A stretch of DNA of 64,000 bases from Nemertoderma westbladi (taxonomy: Eukaryota; Xenacoelomorpha; Nemertodermatida; Nemertodermatidae). The notes under the pieces were generated by a model. The model was not told the origin of the DNA. It saw only the letters and a list, made by a program, of their open reading frames with translations, and made no database searches. Shown piece after piece: positions 49,480 to 59,100 of this stretch. The DNA lies in NCBI GenBank assembly GCA_032718475.1, contig JAUCBJ010001286.1, forward strand, positions 62,001 to 126,000, in the 5' to 3' direction. Both the position numbers and the translations under genes were made by a program. Numbering within the stretch: position 1 is the stretch's first letter; every line of letters begins with the position of its first letter.

Positions 49480-50055
49480 AATTGTAGGCCGGACTGTTGT
49501 TGGATTGTTGTTGGGTTTGGAGAGATTACGGCGTGTGTAGAGTTTGTCCGATAGAGTGCCAGTTAGTAAGTTGGGGCAGCCATAGCTGTAAGGTCAATCC
49601 CCTCTTAAAGAATAAGTCGTACTACCGTGTTAGAACGCATACTAACTAACCATTTTGGAATCTGCACATACTGTAGTTTATTTAGGCTTGACAGTATTCT
49701 GCCAGCGTTTTGGCCTGTGTTTGTTTGTGTGGTCTGTTCAGGTACCGTAATAGTTATTACTCAGATATTTTGTAGGCTGGATTGTTGTCTAGCTATTATT
49801 AGGTCTGAAGAGATTGCTGCGTGTGTAGAGTTTGTCCGATAGAGTGCCAGTTAGTAAGTTGGGGCAGCCATAGCTGTAAGGTCAATCCCCTCTTAAAGAA
49901 TAAGTCGTACTACCGTGTTAGAACGCATACTAACTAACGATTTTGGAATCTACACATACTGTAGTTTATTTAGGCTTGGTGGTAGTCTGCCAGCGTTTGG
50001 TTTGTATTTTGTTTGAATATTCTGTACGGGTAGCGTAATATTTATTATTCAGAGT
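49480..50055 (+). repeat. ~288-bp tandem duplication in the leader
   Basis: GCGTGTGTAGAGTTTGTCCG occurs at 49531 and 49819. The ~170 bp after it are nearly identical in both copies; the outer parts (CTGCCAGCGTTT, GTAATA.TTATTA.TCAGA) are more diverged. Confidence 0.9.
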
Positions 50056-51343
50056 TTATGCGATTATTCGCAACATTCATGTCCCCAAGTTTATTCCTAC
50101 AGTAATTGTGTTTGTTACACATACCGTTATAGTTAAATTAACCCCGGTACTACACGGGCTGCTTGGCGTAGGAAAAGACTGGTGACTTTGTGCTTCGGTC
50201 ACTCCAGCAGATGCCGTGGTTCTTTTAACTGTTCAAGTATATTTAACTACTGATTATTTGTTGTACCGGTACTTGTACCTAATTTAGGGTTTAGTGTACA
50301 GTGCTTTCCGAAAGTAATTAGTGTATAGGCAGTGTATTGTGTTGTAAAGTGGTTAATAGGCACGTTGGATCTGGTAGTCCGCGGTAATTAACTTCTAGGT
50401 AGGAACACTCCGTGATACATAACGTAGTACCTATAGCGATACGGCTATAGGTCGTCAGGTGGTGGTATTTTTCCTATCTGGACAGTGCAATATATTTACT
50501 ACTACATATTATTTTCAAATACCGTAGTACCCTGTCCGTTGTAATAACCAGAAATCTAACCCTTTGTTAGGCTGGTTTGTAGACTTCCTGTAAAATTACC
50601 CTAAAATTTCGTACGTAATATTTTTGTTGTGTTTAATTAGAGAATAAATCTCACCGTATCGTAAGTAATTTGTAGTATTAAGTAACTTAGGTAAATTAGA
50701 ATTATCTGTTTTAGTGTCCAATAAATAGCACTTCACTAAGAGCGCCCAGCTTCTGTGTAGTGACCCCCCAGAAATAATAACATTTATTTCGAATATTGAC
50801 AAAACCCATTTTAAACGGGTATATAAATATTATAAATCAACTCAAACGATTTATAAATAGTAGGCCTGCCATACAACAACTAGGTCTCAATATCAGTTGG
50901 ACTACTGCTTAAATAACGGTAATAAAGTAAGTTAAAGTAACCAAGTAACCCTAAAATATTCAGAAATTCAATTATTCTAAAATAATTGACATACCGGTAT
51001 TTACCATAGGCTTATTATATTTATTTCTATAAATTTGAGCTGAAATCATACCGGTATTCTGTAATTAATTCTAGTTCATAATTATACTTATATATACTAT
51101 AAGTGTAAGCTGTATACCGGTATTCACGATAGGCCTATTATATATTTATATATATTTGTGCTAAATTTATATACCGGTACTCTGTGACAAAACTAGTTTA
51201 CAATACTTATATATATTATAAGTGCATACCGGTATTCTAATATACTGCAATAAATTACCGGTACTAGGCCAACGGTCATACTGAATTACTAGACTTGCTT
51301 TAACTATAACTATAGCAGTAAGCATTCAACTGTATAGCTAAAC

Positions 51344-54300
51344 ATGTCTGACACCCAGCAAAACCTGTCAGACAGTCTAATCGATACAACCATCTGTGAC
51401 ACAGATAGGAGTGTGGAGCGATTAAGAAAGGAGTTCAGCTCACCTCCTACTGAAAGAAAGGTCATCCCTCCAGTAGAAGTATCAGACCCTAAGCTAATCC
51501 AACACCGTAGGTCTATCATCGGCACTCGGGCCCAAGTCAAACGGAACCAGGAAGCAGCTGTCCCACAGCAGCAACAGCCTAGTCAAGAAACTTGTTCCCA
51601 GCGATCCGATAGCTCCAGTAATTCGGATACTGTCGAGCTGACCCCCGAACGCGGATTGCAGATGGCGGCTAAAGCCTACTCGGACCCCCTTCTCACCCTT
51701 CCTGCCGCAGTGCTAACTACTATATTGATTGCAGTGGAGGAACATCAAGCCGATTGGGCGAGAAGTAAGCGAGCGACCCAAGATAATTATGCGGGATACG
51801 CCAGGGAAGAATTGATGTCTATTGTCGAGTCACAATGGAACTTTCCCGGACCCGGACTCCCATTAGATCTGTCCGAAGCTACTTGGGAAGACATACACAG
51901 GATGGGAGTGACTAAAGATACAATGGATCCAGCTGTTTGGAAGAGGTCGGCAGCAGGATATGTGCAGGGATTCTTCGGCTCCTTAGAGCGATTGGAAGAA
52001 AGACTGTTTCGACAACCCCAAGGACCTCAAGAGCAGGAAGAGCTGCTATATCAAGTACGCGAAAGAACCCTACGCATTAGACTAATCCTATCAGCCTTTG
52101 AGGAAACTTCCAAAAGAAGACAGGACACGTCGCTGCAGGTTGCTGTCAAAACTTGGTTCCAGCGGGTAGGTCTCAAAGTACAAGAAACGGACCAGTGGAA
52201 ATCCCAGCTGTCTGAGAGACTAACCTATGAAGAACCAACCGATGTCACCCTTTCTCAAGTGGAAGGTGAAGAGACCGCAGAGAGACCACAAATGAGAGAC
52301 GCCATCGACATATATCTGTCCGACTATCAGCGATTCCTAGGAGACGAAGAGTTGAGGAGATGGCTGTCTGGACTTTCCCCTAATAGTGAAGGAACCCAGC
52401 GTGTGTTAGACTCAATCGATGCTGAAATGTTAGCTGCTAACCAAGCTGAGTTTGATGAAAAACTCCGCCTCACTAGAGTCCAAGAAGAACTAGTAAAGAA
52501 AAAACGGATAGAGGACCGAAAGGCAGCTGCAGTAACAGCGGCAATGGCCGAAGTGGAAGCGGAAAGAAAAGCAGCGGCGGCAGAAGTAGAAGCAGAAAGA
52601 AAGGCAGCGGCGGCAGAAGCAGAAGTAGAAAGAAAAGCAGCAGAAGCAGAAAGAAAGGCAGCGGCGGCAGAAGCAGAAGCAGAAAGAAAAGCAGCAGAAG
52701 CAGAAAGAAAGGCAGCGGCGGCAGAAGCAGAAGCAGAAAGAAAAGCAGCAAAGGCAGTGGCAGAAGCAGAACGGAGAGCCTCTGAGGAGACTACCCAACT
52801 GGAGTTGGAAAATCTGCAAGAGACGCAAGACAACATAAATAAACAGTTAACTGCTAGTCACATGCAGATGATGAGAAAATCTACTCCCAAACGCCAGGGA
52901 TATACGTCATCGGAGGAAAGCGAAACCACCGATCCTGAAGGTGGAGGAAATAGATCTCGTCTAAGCAGGCGTAGAAAAACATCTTACCGTCACAAATTGC
53001 CTGATTTGCCTCCAGCTGTTAGAAGACAACTAGCTAGCACAGACTTAAGTAGTATAGAACCTACAGACCAAATTATTAAGGTCAAAAAACTCCCTACTAT
53101 AGTTGATGAGCCTGAAATAATTAGGCCTGTCGTTCCCAAAGTCACTCCTGTGTTAGAGACCCCTGTACTTCCAGAGCTTAACTCTAAATTCCCTTTACAC
53201 AGTACTACACTGCCTGTGCCCGGTAGAACAGTCCATGAGAATATCCCTGTCCTGGAAGCTGAGAGAGAAATCAAAGATTTGTCTCCCGTCGTCCCACGTC
53301 AGCCCGCTACAATGTTGGCGACTCCCGCTTCGGCGGTCGAGTGGGTAGAGGAGGGACGGCGGGGGATGAATCTCCTGCTCGGACAGATGCAGGAGACTGT
53401 CCAACAGCTTAAGGGAACAGTAAGGGAAGGTAGGGCAGAATTGCAAGAAGTGCAGCAAAGTATCGCACTGGAACGCGACAAATTAGTCAATATACAAAAA
53501 GGTATACCAATACCCCCTGTAAAATTGTGTCAACCTGTTAGGTCTGAAGTATTACATGCGCAAGGTGTGGAGCCTACACGCATCTATACTGCTAGTGAAG
53601 TAGAAACTCCTATAGCAAACCCTATTAAGGGTGATTATAGACCTGTTATTAATGATATCCCCTATAGACCTGACAATGATCCGAGAAATTTATATACCGA
53701 TAATTCGATATTAAATAACACGATGGCCCAAGAAAGCTTTACGCGTCAGATGGCTAGAACAGAAGCCCGCCAAGCGGTTAAAGTGGGAGAGATCGTCAAA
53801 TTCAATGGAGATGAGATGAAATGGTTACCTTTCAACGAATATTACAAAGACAGCATACAGAACTCTGTGCTATCTAACGGAGAGAAACTTAGGTTCCTCA
53901 TCAAGTGCTTGGAAGGACCTCCCAGGTTAATGGCGTTAAAGTTTATTGGACATCCAGAAGGATTAAGACAAGTATGGGATACATTAAACATCAGGTATGG
54001 TAACAAGGATAACATAGCTAAGTATTTGTATGCAAAATTAGTAGCCCCCCGACACTTCCTTAGTAGCGGGATTATAGAGTTTTCCGATGAAATTCAGGAG
54101 ATCTGTAGACAATTGGACTGGTTAGGTAAGTCTCATGAATATCAGAGTTCCATGGTTATTGGAGCCGTAGTCTCTACTTTACCAAAGGGTGGAGTATGTA
54201 CACGCTGGGACAAGAAAGTGTTGTACATGAATGAACAACAACGACGAAGTCCTACCATGGCTGATCTCATGTCCTTCTTAGATGGTGAGGTAAAACTACA

Positions 54301-57091
54301 ACTCATCAAGCAGTCCAGAGAGAAAACATCGGAAAATAAGGTAAGTGAGAAACCCGCTTCTAGGAGAAGAGTAACACCGGTGTGTTACACTGACGACGGC
54401 GAAAGCCAAGCTTCTCAAGAAGAGGACAGCGGGAAAGACACAGATCGATCTTACTATGTTGACAAAACCTCAAAAGACGTAAGTAAATACAAGGCTCGAA
54501 ACAACGATAGGAGAGAACAGGTTGCCAAGACCCCTCCTCAGTCTCCTAACAGAATGCACCGAAGAAAATCCGAAGAAAAAACGAGAGTGCATCAAGTTAC
54601 CCAAGGTAAAGTGAGTAACATAAAACCTAACTGTGCGCTGTGCGACGGGACCCACCGTTTGAGTGCGTGTGCTGAATTTCTAAAGAAATCCCTTGTAGAC
54701 AGATGTGCAGTCGTGTGGGACAAGCGGTTATGCTATAATTGCCTCAGACCAGGACACCAACGGCGAACCTGTTACTCCGACATAAAGTGTGCAAAGTGTG
54801 GCGCGAAACATCACATCTTGTTACACAGTGAGTTCGAACGAGACAAACTGAGTCAGGTAAGTGAGCCCAAACTACATGTCCAATTCAGTGATGTAAACGA
54901 CACTGATCAAGAATCTGAGATGGAAGGATTCTATACTGACGAATTCTCCGACGCCAACGAATCCTGTTATCTAATCAATACCGCAGTGTATCGAGCACTT
55001 ACTTATGAAAAGGACACCAACAATGAGTTTCCCCCAACTACTTTTGCCAAACAACCATCTTGGAAAGCTCCAACTTCCAACGTAGGAATCAGAGAATTTC
55101 CTGTAGTGCAGGTAAGAGTTCACGGTCCTAACAAAAGTTACATAGTGAACGCACTCCTTGACTCCGGCAGCACAGGAACATTCATCGATCAAGAATTAGC
55201 CGAAGATATCTTTGCTGGACAACCCAAATTCCGGACTAAATTGAATATGTCAGGAATTATGCAGGTTTGGAAATCTACCTTAACGGCAGATTACTATGTA
55301 GGTGTGTTGTCCACCCCCCAGGATAAGTTAGGAGCACAAGGTATAAGGTCGGTAAAAATGGTGGCTATAAAGAACTTCGCTACTACTCAAGCAGACCTTT
55401 ATAATTGGGATGAGGATGAGAGCATCCAACATCTTAAGATACCTCGATTCCAGACAGATTATCCTGGAGTACAAATACTCATCGGCCAAAACGCGCATGA
55501 GGCGCTCGAAACATTGGAGAAACGGCCTGCTCAACCACAGCCACTGCAAACCTATGCGGTAAGAACTAGAGTAGGTTGGTACTTTACTGGCCCTTCCCGC
55601 AGGACTCTCGAAGAGAGAATGCCACAAGAACAAACATACCAAGTAAACGATTGGGAAGGGGAGAGCAGTGATGTGGACGAACTAACTGAGGGAACACCGT
55701 ACTCCTCAGATAATGACGACATCTACCAACTCTTCGATGAAGAGAACACAATCGACCTACTTACAGAAAACCAAACTTGGAAAAATCAGGTGAACCTATG
55801 TCAACTGATTCGCCCATCGGAACCCATCGCTTACAATGACGAACTAAACGATGAGATAGAGCGCTACAACGCTAGAACTCGGGACGAACTAGCCGTACGA
55901 TTCTTTACTCAGGAACTGGTAGAGCCCAATTCATATGATAAGGCTCTATCGATAGAAGAAGAAAGAGCCAAGCAAATCCAGGAAACAACTACACGTTTTT
56001 TAAGGGACCAAGGTAGATATGAAATCGGCCTACCATTTCGAAAACGAGAACCTAGATTTATAAATAACAGACCCTTGGCAGAGAAAAGAATCGCTCAATT
56101 ACATCGACGCCTTACAGCTAATGCTTCAGCGAAAGAAATGTACCAAACTCAGCTGAAGAAATTTATAACAAAGGGATACGCGGAGCGAGTACCGGAAGGA
56201 ACACCAGTGACTGAGAGAACGTATTACTTAACACATCATTACGTTCCCAAACCCGGTAAACCCCACGAAGTACGAGTCGTATTCGATGGCTCCGCCCTAT
56301 ATATGGGCCAATCCCTCAATTCCGAGTTTTTACCAGGACCCAACTTACTCCAATCTTTGTTGGGAATACTTTTAAGATTAAGACAATATTCCATCGCGTT
56401 CGCCTCAGATATAGAAGGAATGTTCTTACAAGTCAAGGCGCTGGATAGAGATAGAGACAGCCTGAGATTTCTGTGGTGGCCTGAAGGAGACCTCAATCAG
56501 AAACCGGTAGAGTACTGGATGACCATCCAGGCTTTTGGAATCATATCAAGCCCTTCCAACGCCTGCTCCGTGGTGCGAACCACTGCGAATGACAACCGAG
56601 ACTCCTTCTCAAAAGAAGTGATAGACAACATAAAACGCAATATATACATGGACGACAATTTAAGGTCCCTTCCATCAGTAGAAGAAGCCATAGCTGTCGC
56701 GAAAGGAACGGTAGAGTGTTTGAAAAGAGGTGGATTTCGACTGACGAAATTCACTAGCAACTCCCGTGAGTTTCTGGAAGCCATACCGGTAGAAGACCGA
56801 GGAACGAAAGACCTAGACTTAATAAAGGACGATCTTCCTGAAACCAAGACGCTAGGCTTGAAGTGGGACACTGAAAGAGACATCCTGTTTTTTCAGTTAA
56901 AACAGCGAGATAATCCAGTTCGGACCAAACGGATTTGTTTAAGTATCCTGAGCACTTATTTCGACCCATTGGGATTTATTAGCCCAGTTATATTGATTGC
57001 TCGGAGTTTAGTACAACAAATGTGGCTTGAAAACCACTCATGGGACGATCCGCTTACTCATGGGACGATCCGCTTAAGGGAGAATTGTTAA
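51344..57091 (+). CDS. BEL/Pao gag-protease-reverse transcriptase polyprotein, cut short by a frameshift
   Basis: ATG at 51344; 1,915 residues to a premature TAA. In order: a gag N-terminal region; an Ala/Glu/Lys/Arg coiled coil with AEAERKAA-type repeats at ~400-480; a DUF1759-like gag domain from ~815; three gag zinc modules (CALC...H at 1097, CYNCLRPGH at 1130, CAKCGAKHH); a DUF1758-type aspartic protease with catalytic D1273 in LLDSGSTGTF; and the RT from ~1640, with motif A around SDIEGMF and the catalytic YMDD at 1768-1771. The Pao connection (TLGLKWDTERDILFF, LSTYFDPLGFISP) follows. The last ~12 codons are out of frame because of the 20-bp duplication at 57036-57075. Gag and pol are one frame, as is usual in this family. 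The product assembles particles and reverse-transcribes element RNA in the cytoplasm. Confidence 0.93.
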   Translation: MSDTQQNLSDSLIDTTICDTDRSVERLRKEFSSPPTERKVIPPVEVSDPKLIQHRRSIIGTRAQVKRNQEAAVPQQQQPSQETCSQRSDSSSNSDTVELTPERGLQMAAKAYSDPLLTLPAAVLTTILIAVEEHQADWARSKRATQDNYAGYAREELMSIVESQWNFPGPGLPLDLSEATWEDIHRMGVTKDTMDPAVWKRSAAGYVQGFFGSLERLEERLFRQPQGPQEQEELLYQVRERTLRIRLILSAFEETSKRRQDTSLQVAVKTWFQRVGLKVQETDQWKSQLSERLTYEEPTDVTLSQVEGEETAERPQMRDAIDIYLSDYQRFLGDEELRRWLSGLSPNSEGTQRVLDSIDAEMLAANQAEFDEKLRLTRVQEELVKKKRIEDRKAAAVTAAMAEVEAERKAAAAEVEAERKAAAAEAEVERKAAEAERKAAAAEAEAERKAAEAERKAAAAEAEAERKAAKAVAEAERRASEETTQLELENLQETQDNINKQLTASHMQMMRKSTPKRQGYTSSEESETTDPEGGGNRSRLSRRRKTSYRHKLPDLPPAVRRQLASTDLSSIEPTDQIIKVKKLPTIVDEPEIIRPVVPKVTPVLETPVLPELNSKFPLHSTTLPVPGRTVHENIPVLEAEREIKDLSPVVPRQPATMLATPASAVEWVEEGRRGMNLLLGQMQETVQQLKGTVREGRAELQEVQQSIALERDKLVNIQKGIPIPPVKLCQPVRSEVLHAQGVEPTRIYTASEVETPIANPIKGDYRPVINDIPYRPDNDPRNLYTDNSILNNTMAQESFTRQMARTEARQAVKVGEIVKFNGDEMKWLPFNEYYKDSIQNSVLSNGEKLRFLIKCLEGPPRLMALKFIGHPEGLRQVWDTLNIRYGNKDNIAKYLYAKLVAPRHFLSSGIIEFSDEIQEICRQLDWLGKSHEYQSSMVIGAVVSTLPKGGVCTRWDKKVLYMNEQQRRSPTMADLMSFLDGEVKLQLIKQSREKTSENKVSEKPASRRRVTPVCYTDDGESQASQEEDSGKDTDRSYYVDKTSKDVSKYKARNNDRREQVAKTPPQSPNRMHRRKSEEKTRVHQVTQGKVSNIKPNCALCDGTHRLSACAEFLKKSLVDRCAVVWDKRLCYNCLRPGHQRRTCYSDIKCAKCGAKHHILLHSEFERDKLSQVSEPKLHVQFSDVNDTDQESEMEGFYTDEFSDANESCYLINTAVYRALTYEKDTNNEFPPTTFAKQPSWKAPTSNVGIREFPVVQVRVHGPNKSYIVNALLDSGSTGTFIDQELAEDIFAGQPKFRTKLNMSGIMQVWKSTLTADYYVGVLSTPQDKLGAQGIRSVKMVAIKNFATTQADLYNWDEDESIQHLKIPRFQTDYPGVQILIGQNAHEALETLEKRPAQPQPLQTYAVRTRVGWYFTGPSRRTLEERMPQEQTYQVNDWEGESSDVDELTEGTPYSSDNDDIYQLFDEENTIDLLTENQTWKNQVNLCQLIRPSEPIAYNDELNDEIERYNARTRDELAVRFFTQELVEPNSYDKALSIEEERAKQIQETTTRFLRDQGRYEIGLPFRKREPRFINNRPLAEKRIAQLHRRLTANASAKEMYQTQLKKFITKGYAERVPEGTPVTERTYYLTHHYVPKPGKPHEVRVVFDGSALYMGQSLNSEFLPGPNLLQSLLGILLRLRQYSIAFASDIEGMFLQVKALDRDRDSLRFLWWPEGDLNQKPVEYWMTIQAFGIISSPSNACSVVRTTANDNRDSFSKEVIDNIKRNIYMDDNLRSLPSVEEAIAVAKGTVECLKRGGFRLTKFTSNSREFLEAIPVEDRGTKDLDLIKDDLPETKTLGLKWDTERDILFFQLKQRDNPVRTKRICLSILSTYFDPLGFISPVILIARSLVQQMWLENHSWDDPLTHGTIRLRENC
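52545..52785 (+). repeat. In-frame coding minisatellite in gag (coiled coil)
   Basis: Units built from GCAGAAGCAGAAAGAAAAGC encode repeated AEAERKAA/AEVEAERKAA, predicted as a charged helical coiled coil (residues ~400-480). The reverse strand also stays open in several frames because of the composition. Confidence 0.9.
57036..57075 (+). repeat. 20-bp tandem duplication that breaks pol
   Basis: ACTCATGGGACGATCCGCTT at 57036-57055 is repeated exactly at 57056-57075. Twenty is not a multiple of three, so it moves the rest of pol into another frame exactly where the upstream frame leaves the conserved sequence. Confidence 0.95.
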
Positions 57092-59100
57092 AGAAATGGA
57101 TGAAATGGGAAGATTCTCTACCTGCCATCGAGAACTTTATAATTTCCCGTGCATATTTTGGCCATGTTCTTCCTACGTATTCTTATCAACTCCATGTGTT
57201 TGGAGACGCCAGCGACATGGGAATAGGTATAGTAGCATATCTGCGAGTCGAAACTCCGGATGGAATCAAAGTCGCCTTGGTTACCTCTAAGGCATTGATT
57301 AACAACGAGTTAAAAGTTCCTCGAGCGGAGTTAAAGGCGGCTTTATACGCTACAGCCATCGGCCGGAACGTAACGGAACAAATCGACTATCCACTGGAGA
57401 AAACGGTTTATTGGACCGACGCTTTACTCGTGTTGGAGTATCTAACCAATGAAGTCTGTCAGTTCAGCGTTTTTGTTACTAACAGAGTAGCTATTATTCT
57501 TAGTCGCACAAAGATAGATCAATGGAGACATTGCCCTGGTACGATTAATCCAGCCGATATTGCCTCCAGGGGAGCAACTCCACAGGAACTGATAGATACT
57601 CCAGATTGGTTGGGTGGACCCGACTTCCTGAGCAAGGAAGAGGATGAATGGCCTCCTCACCTTACTACGGCAGAGATTAGACAAGCCAAGGGAGCGGAGA
57701 CAGTCAAACCTAAAACCCGGGCGAGTAAATCGAAGTTATTTAAACCGACTATCGATCTATCTGTATTACATACTTCCGGGAATGATGCTTCGGATCCACA
57801 ATCCCTCAACACAAATAAGTCTGTTGTGGAAATTAGAGATAGAGATTGGAAATCTGGAATACCAGACGTCTCGCAAGGAATCTCACCCATGCTGCAGAGA
57901 GCAATGCATCATTACAGTTCCTGGAATCGGCTCTGTAAAGCCGTCACATATTTGAGACGATGTTTTCATCATCACTACTCCAGGACGAAGACCACTAGTG
58001 ATAACGCTCCATTGACATCTGCACAAGTTCATGTTATTAAAAATTTACCCAAATATAAGACATCTGACCGTTTTCTAAAGGAGAAAATTAGTCACCAGGA
58101 GCATGAAGAAACCAATAAGCAGATACTGAGACTCCTGCAATGCTATGAGGATTCCGAAAAGTATTTCCTGTTGTTGAGAAATTTGCAGATGCGCTTAAGG
58201 GATCGATTCTCGAGCACAATGATAGATGGGCTAATACGTGTTGGAGGAAGACTCACCAATGCGCCCTTATCCTTTGACACCAAATTCCCCATACTTATTA
58301 GAAATCTTGAAGTACAAATCAAGATGATTGTAGATGTTCACAGTAAACTTTATCATGCTGGTAGAGAACGAATTCTTAGCGAAATTCGAACTCGCTATTA
58401 TTTTGATAAACCCCGTAGAGCTCTGAACCAAGTTCTTAGGAACTGCATACCCTGTAGGAAAGCATTCAGTAGGCCTTTAACACAGCGAGAGGCAGAATTA
58501 CCTAGGGAACGAGTAAGCTTCTATGAACCACCTTTTACTAATACTGGTGTAGATTTATTTGGCCCTATTGAAGTATATCGTGCTAGGACTATAGTCAAGA
58601 GATGGTGTGTCATCTTCGTGTGCACGACTTGTAGAGCCATCCATCTCGATATGGTGAACGATCTATCTACCAACAGCTTCGTCTTAAGTTTACGACGACA
58701 GATCGCTCGCTTCGGGACGAGTAATACCATGAGATCGGATAAGGGAACGAACTTCATTGGTGCCAACAACGAAATACAGGCTTACGTGAAGGACTGGAAC
58801 CAAAGACAGGTGGACGACCAGCTAAGGATAACAGCGTCTAGCTGGACCTTCAATGCCGCCGACGCCCCTTGGTGGGGAGGAAGTTGGGAGAGATTAATTC
58901 GAAGTGTCAAAACCGCATTTCACTTTATAGTGCCATGCCGCGCGTATCTCACCGACGAACTTTTGCGGACATTAATGGAGGAAATAGCTGCCTATCTCAA
59001 CGAGAGACCGCTTATGCCAGTCTCATCGAGTCCCGATTCCTTGGAAGCTCTAACACCCGCGCACTTCCTACTGAAGAAACCTGTAGCCATTACATCATAG
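57040..59100 (+). CDS. BEL/Pao RNase H-integrase (3' half of pol, separated by frameshift)
   Basis: 686 codons from the ATG within the duplication; the genuine pol sequence starts at about the second duplicate. RNase H: D56 in HVFGDASD, E98 in PRAELKAA, D127 in YWTDALL and D173 in NPADIASRG. Integrase: the zinc-binding HHCC is H434, H439, C469, C472. The catalytic triad is D505 (GVDLFGP), D567 (SDKGTNF) and E617 (GSWERLIRSVK). All catalytic residues are present. The frame ends 12 residues after the conserved LTPAHFLL, so the C-terminal domain (DUF5641-like) that normally follows is missing. In this copy the ATG at 57040 is fortuitous, so expression is doubtful. It overlaps ORF3 for 166 bp. 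Confidence 0.92.
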   Translation: MGRSAYSWDDPLKGELLKKWMKWEDSLPAIENFIISRAYFGHVLPTYSYQLHVFGDASDMGIGIVAYLRVETPDGIKVALVTSKALINNELKVPRAELKAALYATAIGRNVTEQIDYPLEKTVYWTDALLVLEYLTNEVCQFSVFVTNRVAIILSRTKIDQWRHCPGTINPADIASRGATPQELIDTPDWLGGPDFLSKEEDEWPPHLTTAEIRQAKGAETVKPKTRASKSKLFKPTIDLSVLHTSGNDASDPQSLNTNKSVVEIRDRDWKSGIPDVSQGISPMLQRAMHHYSSWNRLCKAVTYLRRCFHHHYSRTKTTSDNAPLTSAQVHVIKNLPKYKTSDRFLKEKISHQEHEETNKQILRLLQCYEDSEKYFLLLRNLQMRLRDRFSSTMIDGLIRVGGRLTNAPLSFDTKFPILIRNLEVQIKMIVDVHSKLYHAGRERILSEIRTRYYFDKPRRALNQVLRNCIPCRKAFSRPLTQREAELPRERVSFYEPPFTNTGVDLFGPIEVYRARTIVKRWCVIFVCTTCRAIHLDMVNDLSTNSFVLSLRRQIARFGTSNTMRSDKGTNFIGANNEIQAYVKDWNQRQVDDQLRITASSWTFNAADAPWWGGSWERLIRSVKTAFHFIVPCRAYLTDELLRTLMEEIAAYLNERPLMPVSSSPDSLEALTPAHFLLKKPVAITS

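Larger units (their letters stand above)
49110..51343 (+). other. Long untranslated leader of the BEL/Pao element
   Basis: 2.2 kb between the LTR and the gag start. No tRNA-complementary primer site beginning TGG follows the LTR; instead a hairpin lies at 49124-49146. The leader also holds 38-bp repeats, a ~288-bp tandem duplication and many ACCGGT hexamers. Small upstream open frames are not conserved features that I can support. Confidence 0.7.

Noticed and set aside
52327-52836. Minus-strand frames across the gag repeat (serine/alanine- or leucine/proline-rich)
   Set aside because: Shadows of the coding minisatellite in gag.
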